From the NCBI GenBank assembly GCA_047921175.1, contig JBLRWQ010000059.1:1-17467 (forward strand): DNA of 17,467 bases. The letters run 5' to 3'. Of the stretch, positions 1 to 6,303 are shown piece by piece (positions within the stretch are counted from its first letter, which is position 1; every line of letters begins with the position of its first letter). Made by a program: the position numbers and the translations under genes. Below the pieces are notes generated by a model. The model was not told where the DNA came from and did not search any database. It worked only from the letters and a program-made list of their open reading frames with translations. This DNA comes from T1Sed10-7 sp047921175. GTDB taxonomy: Bacteria > Actinomycetota > Nitriliruptoria > Nitriliruptorales > Nitriliruptoraceae.

Positions 1-168
1 GTCGGGGCGGACCACGACGGGCGCGCCACGGTGCTCGGCGAGGACGCGGTGGTGCTCGGGGTCGAGGAGCTCGGGTCGGTCTGGTTCGCCGTGGATGCCG
101 GCGAGGCCGTCGCGATCACCGGCGCCGCAGCCGTCGGCGCCCTGGCGGTCGTGGTGCTGCCTCCGTGA
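1..168 (+). CDS. C-terminal fragment, possible SAF/CpaB-like protein
   Basis: The first frame is open from the window edge to a TGA at 166-168 and gives the last 55 residues of a protein whose start lies outside the window. The peptide has alternating acidic and valine-rich stretches (ATVLGEDAVVLGVEELG, then VWFAVDAGEAVAITGAAAVG) and ends in a valine-rich strand, LAVVVLPP. The pattern of a 'vlgVe' strand, an 'avDageAvaI' segment, a small-residue helix and a final strand resembles the C-terminal part of SAF-domain proteins such as CpaB/RcpC, which are linked to pilus assembly. This is pattern recall on a short fragment. Codon use is typical of the window, with strong third-position G/C. It converges on the S9 peptidase, with about 100 bp between the two stops. 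That the frame is coding is likely; the family is tentative. Confidence 0.45.
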   Translation, partial: VGADHDGRATVLGEDAVVLGVEELGSVWFAVDAGEAVAITGAAAVGALAVVVLPP

Positions 169-270
169 GCCCCCCCGCGTGCGGGAGGTCGCGCTGGAAG
201 GCGTCGCCGGCGACCACGACCCCGTCGCCGAGCGGATCGATCAACGGCTGGACCAGGCCAGGGCGGCGCG

Positions 271-2178
271 TCAGGCGTCCAGCACCTCGTGCAGGAAGGC
301 GGCCACGCGCGGATACGCATCGATCCGGTTGGCCAGCTTCGCCAGCCCGTGCCCCTCGTCCTCGTAGACCAGCAGCTCCGAGCGGACGTCCCGCTCGACC
401 AGCACCGCGTGGAGCTGCTCGGCCTCGTGCAACGGCACCCGGGGGTCGTTCGCGCCGTGGATGATGCACAGCGGGACCCGCAGCCGGTCGACGTGGGTGA
501 TCGGCGACAGCTCGGTGAGCAGCTCGCGGTCGGTGGCCAGCGAGCCGTACTCCCGCTCCCGGAAGGCCCGGCGGTAGTCGGAGGTCCGCTCCAGGAACGT
601 CACCAGGTTGCTCATCCCGACGATGTCGACCCCGGCCGCCCAGCGCTCCGGCTGCATCACCAGGCCCATCAGCACCATGTAGCCCCCGTACGACCCGCCG
701 TACAGCGCCGCCCGGGTCTCGTCCAGGTCGGGCTGGGTGGCGAGCCAGTCGTGCACGGCCGCCAGGTCGTGGACGCTGTCCAGGCGGTGCTCGACATCGT
801 CGAGGTGCTGGTAGGCGCGGCCGTACCCGGTGGAGCCGCGCACGTTGGGGGCGACGACCGCGAACCCACTGGCGACGAGGTACTGGGTCAGCGGCGCGAA
901 GGAGGGCCGGTACTGGCTCTCCGGCCCCCCGTGGATCAGCACGACCACCGGTGCGGGCCGGCCGTCGGCGGCCGCATCGCGGGGGCGGAACACGAAGGCC
1001 GGCACCTCCAGGGCGTCGAAGGAGGGCAGGTGGACCAGCTCCGCGTCCACGAAGGTGGCCGGGTCGACCGCGCAGGGGCTGACCGTGAGCCGCTGCAGAG
1101 CCCCCGTCGCCGTGTCGTAGCGCCACGCGTCGCCGGGCACCAGCGGCGAGGAGTAGCCGAAGGCGAGGTGACGGCCGTCCCGGCTGAACCGGAACCCGCT
1201 CGCCACCCCGTCACCGGGCAGCGGCAGGTCCGTGCGGTGGGCGAGGGTGACCGGGTCGCGCAGCTCCGCGCGGGTGCGCCCATCGGCGTTCCAGACCACC
1301 AGCAGATGCGTCCCGGTGCGGTCCACGATGGCGCCGGCGTCCCAGCCCTTGTCCACCACGTGCTCCCAGGCGCCGTCCGGGGTGCCGCGGGCGACCGAGA
1401 CGAAGGAGCGGTCGAGGTCGGTCGCGAGGTAGAAGGCGCTGCCGTCCGCCAGCCACGTGGGCGTGCCGACGCTCGCGGCCGTGTCCGGGTGGGGGCAGAG
1501 CTCGGTGACCGCCGGGTGGTCGGGGTCGGCCACCTCGGTGTCGGGCAGGGCGTCGAGGTCGACGAGGTAGGTCCGGTTGTCACCGGCGCGGGTGGTCAGC
1601 TCGGAGACGGCGAGGTAGCGGGCATCCGGCGAGAACCCGCCCGGCCCGGTCCAGCCGCCGGAGGCGAACACGCGGCGCTCGGCCCCGGTGGTCAGGTCGC
1701 GCACCCAGGTGTCGAAGGCCACCCCGTCACCGCGGTTGGTGGCGTAGGCGAGCCAGCGACCGTCGCGGCTGACCCCGCCCGGGCGGTGGATGTGCGCCGG
1801 GTCGTGGACCAGCGGGTCGAGGTCATCCGGTCCGGCGAGCGGGGCCGGCGGATCGTCCGGGGTGGTGAACAGCTGGTAGCGCTCGTTGCCCCCGACGTCG
1901 GTCGCGAGCAGCAGCACGTCCCGGTCGCCACCCGTCGGGTCGGCGGGCAGGTAGCCGGCGCCGATCGGCTCGGCGAAGCGGGTCAGCGGGGTCAGCTGCT
2001 CGGCCGGTAGCGGGAGGGCATCCGCGTGTGGGTCGAGGTCGAGCCGGTGGACCTGCGCGGTCCCGGACAGGTCCGAGGAGACCAGCAGCTTGGAGGCGTC
2101 CGGGGACCAGCCGCTGGGCGCGGCGGTGCGGATCTCCAGGTAGACGCGGATGTCGGCGGGGGCGGGGGATGCGGTCAT
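271..2178 (-). CDS. S9 family serine peptidase (prolyl oligopeptidase type)
   Basis: A complete 635-residue serine peptidase of the prolyl oligopeptidase/acylaminoacyl-peptidase family, expected to cleave short peptides in the cytoplasm, as no signal peptide is visible. Residues 1 to about 370 form a WD/beta-propeller-like region with repeated strand motifs (GWSPDASKLLVSSD, GGVSRDGRWLAYAT, GFSPDARYLAVSE, FRFSRDGRHLAFGY). Residues about 385-635 are an alpha/beta hydrolase domain. The catalytic triad is visible: Ser496 in GGSYGGY, Asp578 in GANDPRVP and His610 in EDEGHGL. HGGPE (416-420) is the usual oxyanion-loop motif. The frame is open 444 bp further upstream, but that extension is proline/serine-rich and runs antisense into the next gene. 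The ATG at 2178 lies 7 nt after a TAGCCT -10 element, which suggests a leaderless transcript. The substrate cannot be told from sequence. Confidence 0.93.
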   Translation of the reverse strand: MTASPAPADIRVYLEIRTAAPSGWSPDASKLLVSSDLSGTAQVHRLDLDPHADALPLPAEQLTPLTRFAEPIGAGYLPADPTGGDRDVLLLATDVGGNERYQLFTTPDDPPAPLAGPDDLDPLVHDPAHIHRPGGVSRDGRWLAYATNRGDGVAFDTWVRDLTTGAERRVFASGGWTGPGGFSPDARYLAVSELTTRAGDNRTYLVDLDALPDTEVADPDHPAVTELCPHPDTAASVGTPTWLADGSAFYLATDLDRSFVSVARGTPDGAWEHVVDKGWDAGAIVDRTGTHLLVVWNADGRTRAELRDPVTLAHRTDLPLPGDGVASGFRFSRDGRHLAFGYSSPLVPGDAWRYDTATGALQRLTVSPCAVDPATFVDAELVHLPSFDALEVPAFVFRPRDAAADGRPAPVVVLIHGGPESQYRPSFAPLTQYLVASGFAVVAPNVRGSTGYGRAYQHLDDVEHRLDSVHDLAAVHDWLATQPDLDETRAALYGGSYGGYMVLMGLVMQPERWAAGVDIVGMSNLVTFLERTSDYRRAFREREYGSLATDRELLTELSPITHVDRLRVPLCIIHGANDPRVPLHEAEQLHAVLVERDVRSELLVYEDEGHGLAKLANRIDAYPRVAAFLHEVLDA

Positions 2179-2185
2179 GCCCGGC

Positions 2186-2191
2186 AGGCTA
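2186..2191 (-). promoter_or_regulatory. Candidate -10 element (TAGCCT) of S9 peptidase
   Basis: On the minus strand TAGCCT is followed by exactly 7 nt and then the ATG at 2178. This fits the actinobacterial TANNNT -10 pattern, with transcription starting at or next to the start codon. No Shine-Dalgarno sequence is visible, which fits a leaderless message. No convincing -35 was found. Confidence 0.45.
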
Positions 2192-2308
2192 CGGCAGCCC
2201 GCGTTGCGCGCGGCAGCAGCGATCGTCCCCGCAGCGGGAACCGGGCACCGGCGCCCAGCGTCCCACCTGCAGGTCGCAGCAGCCGGCCCACACCGACGGA
2301 GGTCCCCG

Positions 2309-3196
2309 ATGTCCCGATCCCACCACCTCGGTGCCCGACCCGTGGGTGCCCACCGGCTGCTCGCGACCACCGCCGTGACGGCCGCGCTGACGCTGGTGCT
2401 GACCGCCTGTGGTGGCGCCGGCACGGGGGATGCGGGGTCGGACGACGCCGGTGGGAACGGTGCGGACGGCGCCGGCGGCGGTGGCGCCGGCACGGACCTC
2501 GACGGCGGCTGGGAGCTCGTCCGCGGGACCGGCCCCGACGGAGCGGTGCCCCTGGTCGCCAGCGCCCCCATCACCCTGGTGGTCGACGGCACCCGCTGGG
2601 GTGGGACCGCCGCCTGCAACACCTACACCGGCGAGGTGCGCGTCGACGGCGGCCGGCTCACGAGCGACGGCTTCGCGGTCACCGAGATGTACTGCATCGA
2701 CGAGGACGTCATGGCCTCCGAGGCGGCCTACCTCGCCGCCCTGCAGGCCGCGACGCAGGTGACGGCCGCTGACGACGAGCTCGAGCTGACCGGTCCGGAC
2801 GTCGAGCTGGTCTTCCGCGCCCAGGCCCCGGTGGCCGACGCCGAGGTGGTGGGCACGACCTGGCAGCTGACCGAGCTGCTCGACGGCGACGGGCCCGATG
2901 CCGCGGTCTCGAGCATCGCCACCGACGCCGAGCTGGAGCTGAGCGCGGGCGGCCGCCTCGCGGGCTCGACCGGCTGCAACCGGCTCATGGGCGGCTACGA
3001 GCTCGACGGCGACACGCTGGTGGTGACCGGGCCGCTGGCCACCACCCGGATGGCGTGCGTGGACGACGCCGCCACGCAGCAGGAACACCACGTGCTGGAG
3101 GTGCTGGAGGCCGGGCCGCTGACCATCGAGGTGACCGGTGACCGGCTCCAGCTGACCGCACCGGACGGCCGCGGGCTGGCCTACCGGACCGGCTGA
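2309..3196 (+). CDS. Lipoprotein with two META/HslJ-like domains
   Basis: A 295-residue predicted lipoprotein. The N-terminus has basic residues, a hydrophobic segment and the lipobox LTAC with Cys34 as the likely lipidated residue. A Gly/Asp-rich linker (35-63) follows. Two tandem META (DUF306, HslJ-type) domains follow, at about 64-171 and 180-293. Each opens with a tryptophan strand (GGWELV, GTTWQLTEL), carries a 'gCN' motif (AACNTYTG, TGCNRLMGGY) and has a second cysteine (MYC, RMAC). Cys103/Cys129 and Cys223/Cys250 are the probable disulfide pairs. HslJ-type proteins are envelope proteins tied to stress or antibiotic tolerance; no enzyme activity is known. The ATG at 2309 has GGAGG at 2298-2302, 6 nt upstream, which decides the start over in-frame upstream codons. 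It is divergent from the S9 peptidase. Confidence 0.88.
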   Translation: MSRSHHLGARPVGAHRLLATTAVTAALTLVLTACGGAGTGDAGSDDAGGNGADGAGGGGAGTDLDGGWELVRGTGPDGAVPLVASAPITLVVDGTRWGGTAACNTYTGEVRVDGGRLTSDGFAVTEMYCIDEDVMASEAAYLAALQAATQVTAADDELELTGPDVELVFRAQAPVADAEVVGTTWQLTELLDGDGPDAAVSSIATDAELELSAGGRLAGSTGCNRLMGGYELDGDTLVVTGPLATTRMACVDDAATQQEHHVLEVLEAGPLTIEVTGDRLQLTAPDGRGLAYRTG

Positions 3197-3230
3197 CGCG
3201 CGTCGGACGGTCGCAGGCCGCTGCATCGGA

Positions 3231-3296
3231 CGGCCCGGAGCGCCGCGTCGGAGTGCCCGGAGCGCCGCGTCGGACGGCCCGGAGCGCCGCGTCGAG
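3231..3296 (+). repeat. 22-bp tandem repeat, three copies
   Basis: Three head-to-tail copies with a 22-bp period begin around 3233, 3255 and 3277. The shared core is GCCCGGAGCGCCGCGTCG. The first two copies differ only at their first two bases, and the third diverges at its end. The array lies in the 187-bp gap between the META lipoprotein and mobA, upstream of the mobA -10 candidate. The role is unknown. Confidence 0.85.
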
Positions 3297-3347
3297 GTCG
3301 GACGGAGGCGCCGGGCGGCCGTCCGGGTCGCGGGCTCACCCCACCGC

Positions 3348-3353
3348 TACCTT
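3348..3353 (+). promoter_or_regulatory. Candidate -10 element (TACCTT) of mobA
   Basis: TACCTT lies 30 nt before the mobA GTG, with an AGGAGG ribosome binding site (3368-3373) in between. The same hexamer precedes the GHL10 lipoprotein gene at 12204. No clear -35 is visible, so this is a motif match only. Confidence 0.35.
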
Positions 3354-3383
3354 GCCACCGACCCCGCAGGAGGGAGCACGACG

Positions 3384-4142
3384 GTGCCGGGTGCTCGACC
3401 CCGCGTCGGCGGTGCGGTGCTCGCAGGCGGCGGCTCCCGGCGCATGGGCCGCGACAAGGCGGGCATCGAGGTGGCGGGGGCGACGCTGCTGCAGCGCGCC
3501 CGCGCGGCGGTCGCGGCGGCCCTCGATCCGGCCGCGCCCGGCGCGCACCGTTCCGGTGCGGCTCGTTCCGGTGCCGCTCGTTCCGGTGCGGCAGCTCCCG
3601 GCCCGACCGCGCCGATCGTCGCCGTCGGCTCCCCGGGTGGCCCGCGGGCGGGGTCCTGGATCGCGGACCTGCGGCCCGGTGCGGGCCCGCTCGCCGGGCT
3701 GGAAGCCGCGCTGGCGTGGGCCGACGCCGAGGGGCTCGAGGCCGTGCTGCTGGTGGGGGTCGACCACCCGTGGCTCGAGCCGGCGGTGCTCCGCCTGCTG
3801 GTCGACCGGCTGCTGGCCGACCGGCTGCTGGCCAGCGGCGACGAGCCGGCGGGCGCGCCGCACGCGTCGCCCGCGGACGCCGTCGTACTCGGGACCGACG
3901 ACGGGCCGCAACCGCTGCTCGGGGCCTACCGCACCCGTGCGCTGCCGCTGGTCGCCGGTCTGCTCGACCGCGACGAGCGCCGGCTGCAGGCGCTGCGCCA
4001 CGCCCTCCACCTCGATGTCGTCGCCCCGGCGGACTGGCGCCACCTCGACCCCCGTGGCGCCACCGCCGTGGACGTCGACGACCCCGCCGCGCTCGAGGCG
4101 GCCCGTCGCGACCTCGGCTCGGGCGAGCGCCCGGCGGGCTGA
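3384..4142 (+). CDS. mobA: Molybdenum cofactor guanylyltransferase MobA
   Basis: A 252-residue nucleotidyltransferase expected to transfer GMP from GTP to molybdopterin-molybdenum, forming the MGD cofactor of molybdoenzymes in the cytoplasm. The N-terminal GTP-binding signature LAGGGSRRMGRDKA (13-26) is intact. GPLAGLEAAL (101-110) matches the family's GPLAGI region. Asp127 in GVDHPW stands where the family has the metal-binding 'cDmPf' aspartate. QPLLGAYR (176-183) and the closing VDVDDPAAL (229-237) match the C-terminal family motifs. It is longer than the usual roughly 200 residues, partly through a low-complexity insert with RSGAA three times (residues 56-70) and a duplicated DRLLA (141-150), both from 15-bp DNA repeats. 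The GTG start at 3384 has AGGAGG at 3368-3373. No other molybdenum cofactor gene is in the window. CofC or other MobA-like transferases are less likely. Confidence 0.85.
   Translation: MPGARPRVGGAVLAGGGSRRMGRDKAGIEVAGATLLQRARAAVAAALDPAAPGAHRSGAARSGAARSGAAAPGPTAPIVAVGSPGGPRAGSWIADLRPGAGPLAGLEAALAWADAEGLEAVLLVGVDHPWLEPAVLRLLVDRLLADRLLASGDEPAGAPHASPADAVVLGTDDGPQPLLGAYRTRALPLVAGLLDRDERRLQALRHALHLDVVAPADWRHLDPRGATAVDVDDPAALEAARRDLGSGERPAG
3549..3593 (+). repeat. In-frame 15-bp tandem repeat within mobA
   Basis: Three copies of a 15-bp unit (CGTTCCGGTGCGGCT with small changes) encode RSGAA-RSGAA-RSGAA. The unit length keeps the frame. The insert lies between the N-terminal GTP-binding segment and the next conserved strand, where a surface loop is expected. 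Confidence 0.85.
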
Positions 4143-4161
4143 CCCGCCGCTCGCGACGTCA

Positions 4162-4242
4162 CGACCAGCCGGACCAGCCGGACCAGCCGGACCAGCCGGA
4201 CCGTCCGGACCGTCCGGACCGTCCGGACCGTCCGGACCGCCC
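4162..4242. repeat. 9-bp tandem array, nine units in two variants
   Basis: Four units read (C/G)GACCAGCC (4162-4197), four read GGACCGTCC (4198-4233) and a ninth reads GGACCGCCC (4234-4242). The change from AG to GT is abrupt, so two blocks appear to have expanded separately from related units. GGACCGTCC carries the inverted GGAC/GTCC arms. It starts 20 bp after the mobA stop. Confidence 0.92.
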
Positions 4243-4258
4243 AGAACACCTCGCCGGT

Positions 4259-4292
4259 TGCACGAAACCGCGGATACGCGGGGTTTCGTGCA
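4259..4292. repeat. 34-bp hairpin element, copy 1
   Basis: An inverted repeat with 11-bp perfect arms, TGCACGAAACC (4259-4269) and GGTTTCGTGCA (4282-4292), encloses a GC-rich centre that can extend the stem with one mismatch or bulge. No T-run follows. It matches copy 2 at all but three of 34 positions, the differences lying in the centre. Confidence 0.9.
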
Positions 4293-4320
4293 CCCTCCGG
4301 CGGCTGCGGACCCGATCCGG

Positions 4321-4354
4321 TGCACGAAACCGCGCATACACGGGGTTTCGTGCA
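4321..4354. repeat. 34-bp hairpin element, copy 2
   Basis: The same inverted repeat as copy 1, with arms TGCACGAAACC (4321-4331) and GGTTTCGTGCA (4344-4354), in the same orientation after a 28-bp spacer. The arms are identical to copy 1 and only the centre differs. This REP-like pair lies between convergent gene ends and could act as a bidirectional terminator or mRNA 3'-end stabiliser. That role is inferred from position. Confidence 0.9.
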
Positions 4355-4357
4355 TGC

Positions 4358-4472
4358 GAGGACCGGAACCGGCCGAACCCGAGGGCCGGAACCGGCCGAA
4401 CCCGAGGACCGGAACCGGCCGAATGCGAGGACCGGAACCGGCCGAACGCGAGGACCGGAACCGGCCCTACGC
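4358..4472. repeat. 23-bp tandem array, five units
   Basis: Units begin at 4358, 4381, 4404, 4427 and 4450, each built on GAGGACCGGAACCGGCCGAA followed by three variable bases. Each unit contains CCGGAACCGG; in the second it extends to the inverted repeat GGCCGG-AA-CCGGCC. The array starts 3 bp after hairpin copy 2. There are no unique spacers. Confidence 0.92.
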
Positions 4473-4531
4473 GAAGTCGGTGGCCGCCGGACGTCGCCGA
4501 GTTGGGTGGCGGGCCCGCCGGCCGGACCGCC

Positions 4532-6241
4532 TCAGCCGGTCCGGCGGGTGAGCGGCTTGTAGCGGATCCGGTGCGGCTGCAGGACCTCGTCGCCCTTGCG
4601 GGCGCGCAGGTCCTCCTCGTACTCGGAGTAGCCACCCGGGTACCAGGTCACCTCCGAGTCGCCCTCGAAGGCCAGGATGTGGGTCGCGACCCGGTCCAGG
4701 AACCAGCGGTCGTGGCTGGTGATGACCGCGCAGCCGGCGAAGTCGAGCAGCGCCTCCTCCAGCGCCCGCAGCGTGTCGACGTCGAGGTCGTTGGTCGGCT
4801 CGTCCAGCAGCAGCAGGTTGGCCTCGTTCTGGAGCAGCTTGGCGAGGTGGATGCGGTTGCGCTCCCCGCCGGAGCAGGACCCGACGTTCTTCTGCTGCTC
4901 GCCGCCCTTGAACCCGAAGGCCGCGACGTAGGCGCGCGACGCCATCTCGGTGGAGCCCAGCCGGACCCAGTCCACCCCGCCGGTGATCTCCTCGAACACC
5001 GACCGGGAGGCATCCAGCGCCGCGCGGGACTGGTCGACGTAGGACAGCTCGACCGTATCGCCGACGGTCAGCGACCCCTCATCCGGCTCCTCTGGCGCCT
5101 CCAGCAGCTCCGGGTGCCCGGCGGCGGTCACGATCATCTTGAACAGGGTGGTCTTGCCGGCCCCGTTCGGCCCGATGATGCCGACGATCCCCCCCGGCGG
5201 CAGGGAGAACGACAGGTCCTCGTACAACAGCTTGTCACCGAAGCCCTTCAGCACCCCGGACGCCTCGACGACCTTGGACCCCAGCCGCGGGCCGTCGGGG
5301 ATCATGATCATCGGCTTGGTGACCTGCTTCGGGCGCTCACGCTGCAGCAGGGTCTCGTAGGCCTGCACCCGCGCCTTGGCCTTGGTCCGCCGACCCTGTG
5401 GTGACTGCTTCACCCAGTCGGCCTCCTCGGCCAGCTGGCGCTGCTGCGCGGACTCCTCGCGCTCCTCCTGGCGGAGCCGCTCGCGCTTCTGCTCGAGCCA
5501 GCCGGAGTAGTTGCCGTGGTACGGGAAGCCCTTGCCCCGGTCGAGCTCGAGGATCCACTCGGCCACCTCGTCGAGGAAGTAGCGGTCGTGGGTGATCGCG
5601 ACGACCATCCCGGCGTAGTCGTTCAGCGTGCGCTGCAGCCACGCCACCGACTCCGCATCGAGGTGGTTGGTCGGCTCGTCCAGCAGCAGGATGTCGGGCT
5701 TGGACAGCAGCAGGCGGGCCAGCGCCGCACGCCGCTTCTCCCCACCGGACAGCGTCGTCGGGTCGTCCGCGTCCGGCACCCTGAGGGCATCCATCGCGAT
5801 CTCGATGGTGCGGTCGAGGTCCCACGCGTCCGCCGCGTCGATGGCGTCCTGGACCTCGGCCATCTCCTCGTAGACGCGCTGCATCGCCTCGTCGTCGAGC
5901 GGCTCGCCCAGCTTGGCCGCGAGCTCGTTGTACCTCGGTACCAGCCCCGCGATCTCCCCGAGCCCCGCCAGCACGTTCGCCCGCACCGTCAGCGCCGGGT
6001 CCAGCTCCGGCTCCTGCGGCAGGTAGCCGATCGTGAGCCCCCTGGCCGGCCAGGCCTCGCCCTCGAACTCGGTCTCCACCCCCGCCATGATCTTCAGCAG
6101 GGTCGACTTCCCGGCCCCGTTCGGGCCGATCACGCCGATCTTCGCCCCGGGGAAGAAGGACAGCCAGATGTTGGACAGGACCTCCTTGCCGCCGGGGACG
6201 GTCTTGGTGAGGCCCTTCATGACGTAGCAGTACTCGGCCAC
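4532..6241 (-). CDS. ettA: Energy-dependent translational throttle protein EttA
   Basis: A 569-residue ABC-F ATPase. EttA binds the ribosomal E site and gates entry into the elongation cycle according to the ATP/ADP ratio. It has no membrane segments. The opening MAEYCYVMKGLTKTVPGGKE is the conserved EttA N-terminus. ABC domain 1 has Walker A GPNGAGKS (39-46), signature LSGGE (164-168), Walker B ILLLDEP (184-190) and a THDRYFLDEV switch region. A charged linker (about 240-300, SGWLEQKRERLRQEEREES) is the P-site tRNA-interaction motif. ABC domain 2 has GPNGAGKT (357-364), CSGGE (456-460) and LLLLDEP (476-482). A short insert, about residues 372-388 (rich in Glu and Pro), lies after the second Walker A and seems longer than in E. 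coli EttA. The start is GTG at 6241, with a weak CGGAG site upstream. Its promoter appears to overlap that of the divergent membrane protein gene. Confidence 0.95.
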   Translation of the reverse strand: MAEYCYVMKGLTKTVPGGKEVLSNIWLSFFPGAKIGVIGPNGAGKSTLLKIMAGVETEFEGEAWPARGLTIGYLPQEPELDPALTVRANVLAGLGEIAGLVPRYNELAAKLGEPLDDEAMQRVYEEMAEVQDAIDAADAWDLDRTIEIAMDALRVPDADDPTTLSGGEKRRAALARLLLSKPDILLLDEPTNHLDAESVAWLQRTLNDYAGMVVAITHDRYFLDEVAEWILELDRGKGFPYHGNYSGWLEQKRERLRQEEREESAQQRQLAEEADWVKQSPQGRRTKAKARVQAYETLLQRERPKQVTKPMIMIPDGPRLGSKVVEASGVLKGFGDKLLYEDLSFSLPPGGIVGIIGPNGAGKTTLFKMIVTAAGHPELLEAPEEPDEGSLTVGDTVELSYVDQSRAALDASRSVFEEITGGVDWVRLGSTEMASRAYVAAFGFKGGEQQKNVGSCSGGERNRIHLAKLLQNEANLLLLDEPTNDLDVDTLRALEEALLDFAGCAVITSHDRWFLDRVATHILAFEGDSEVTWYPGGYSEYEEDLRARKGDEVLQPHRIRYKPLTRRTG

Positions 6242-6286
6242 GGGACAGCTCCGAGGTGGCAGGGGAACACGGGTGCGGAACCGGCG

Positions 6287-6296
6287 AGGCTAGCGT
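6287..6296. promoter_or_regulatory. Overlapping divergent -10 elements, ettA and membrane protein gene
   Basis: The 10 bp AGGCTAGCGT hold TAGCGT on the plus strand (6291-6296) and TAGCCT on the minus strand (6292-6287), sharing a TA/TA centre. The plus hexamer stands 7 nt before GTG 6304, so that message would be leaderless. The minus hexamer is about 45 nt upstream of the ettA GTG. The same hexamers recur at other starts here (TAGCCT at 2186, TAGCGT at 10463). Confidence 0.45.
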
Positions 6297-6303
6297 CGAG
6301 GTG

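Larger units (their letters stand above)
4143..4531. other. Gene-free repeat cluster between convergent mobA and ettA
   Basis: About 390 bp separate the stop codons of mobA (plus) and ettA (minus). The stretch is dominated by three kinds of repeat, listed separately: a 9-bp array, a pair of 34-bp hairpins and a 23-bp array. Open frames cross it in several registers only because the repeats and high GC exclude stops. The 23-bp period is not a multiple of three, so a protein-coding origin is unlikely. The last 60 bp (4473-4531) show nothing recognisable. Confidence 0.8.

Noticed and set aside
179..367. Plus-strand peptide VREVALEGVAGDHDPVAERI and its minus-strand mirror in the gap 169-270
   Set aside because: Both strands look weakly coding-like, but neither has a ribosome binding site or a match, and the plus frame runs antisense into the peptidase. 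It may be a relic and is too short to call.
289..2010. Long plus-strand frame (573 codons) antisense to the S9 peptidase
   Set aside because: The opposite strand has a complete catalytic triad and propeller motifs. The plus product is Val/Gly/Arg/Gln-rich without motifs, a usual mirror frame in high-GC DNA.
4358..4472. CRISPR array
   Set aside because: The 23-bp units abut each other with no spacers of 30 bp or so, and no cas genes are present.
3253..4551. 432-codon plus-strand frame over mobA and the repeats
   Set aside because: Overlaps mobA in a different frame; composition is Arg/Pro/Ser-rich; it stays open only because the repeats lack stops.
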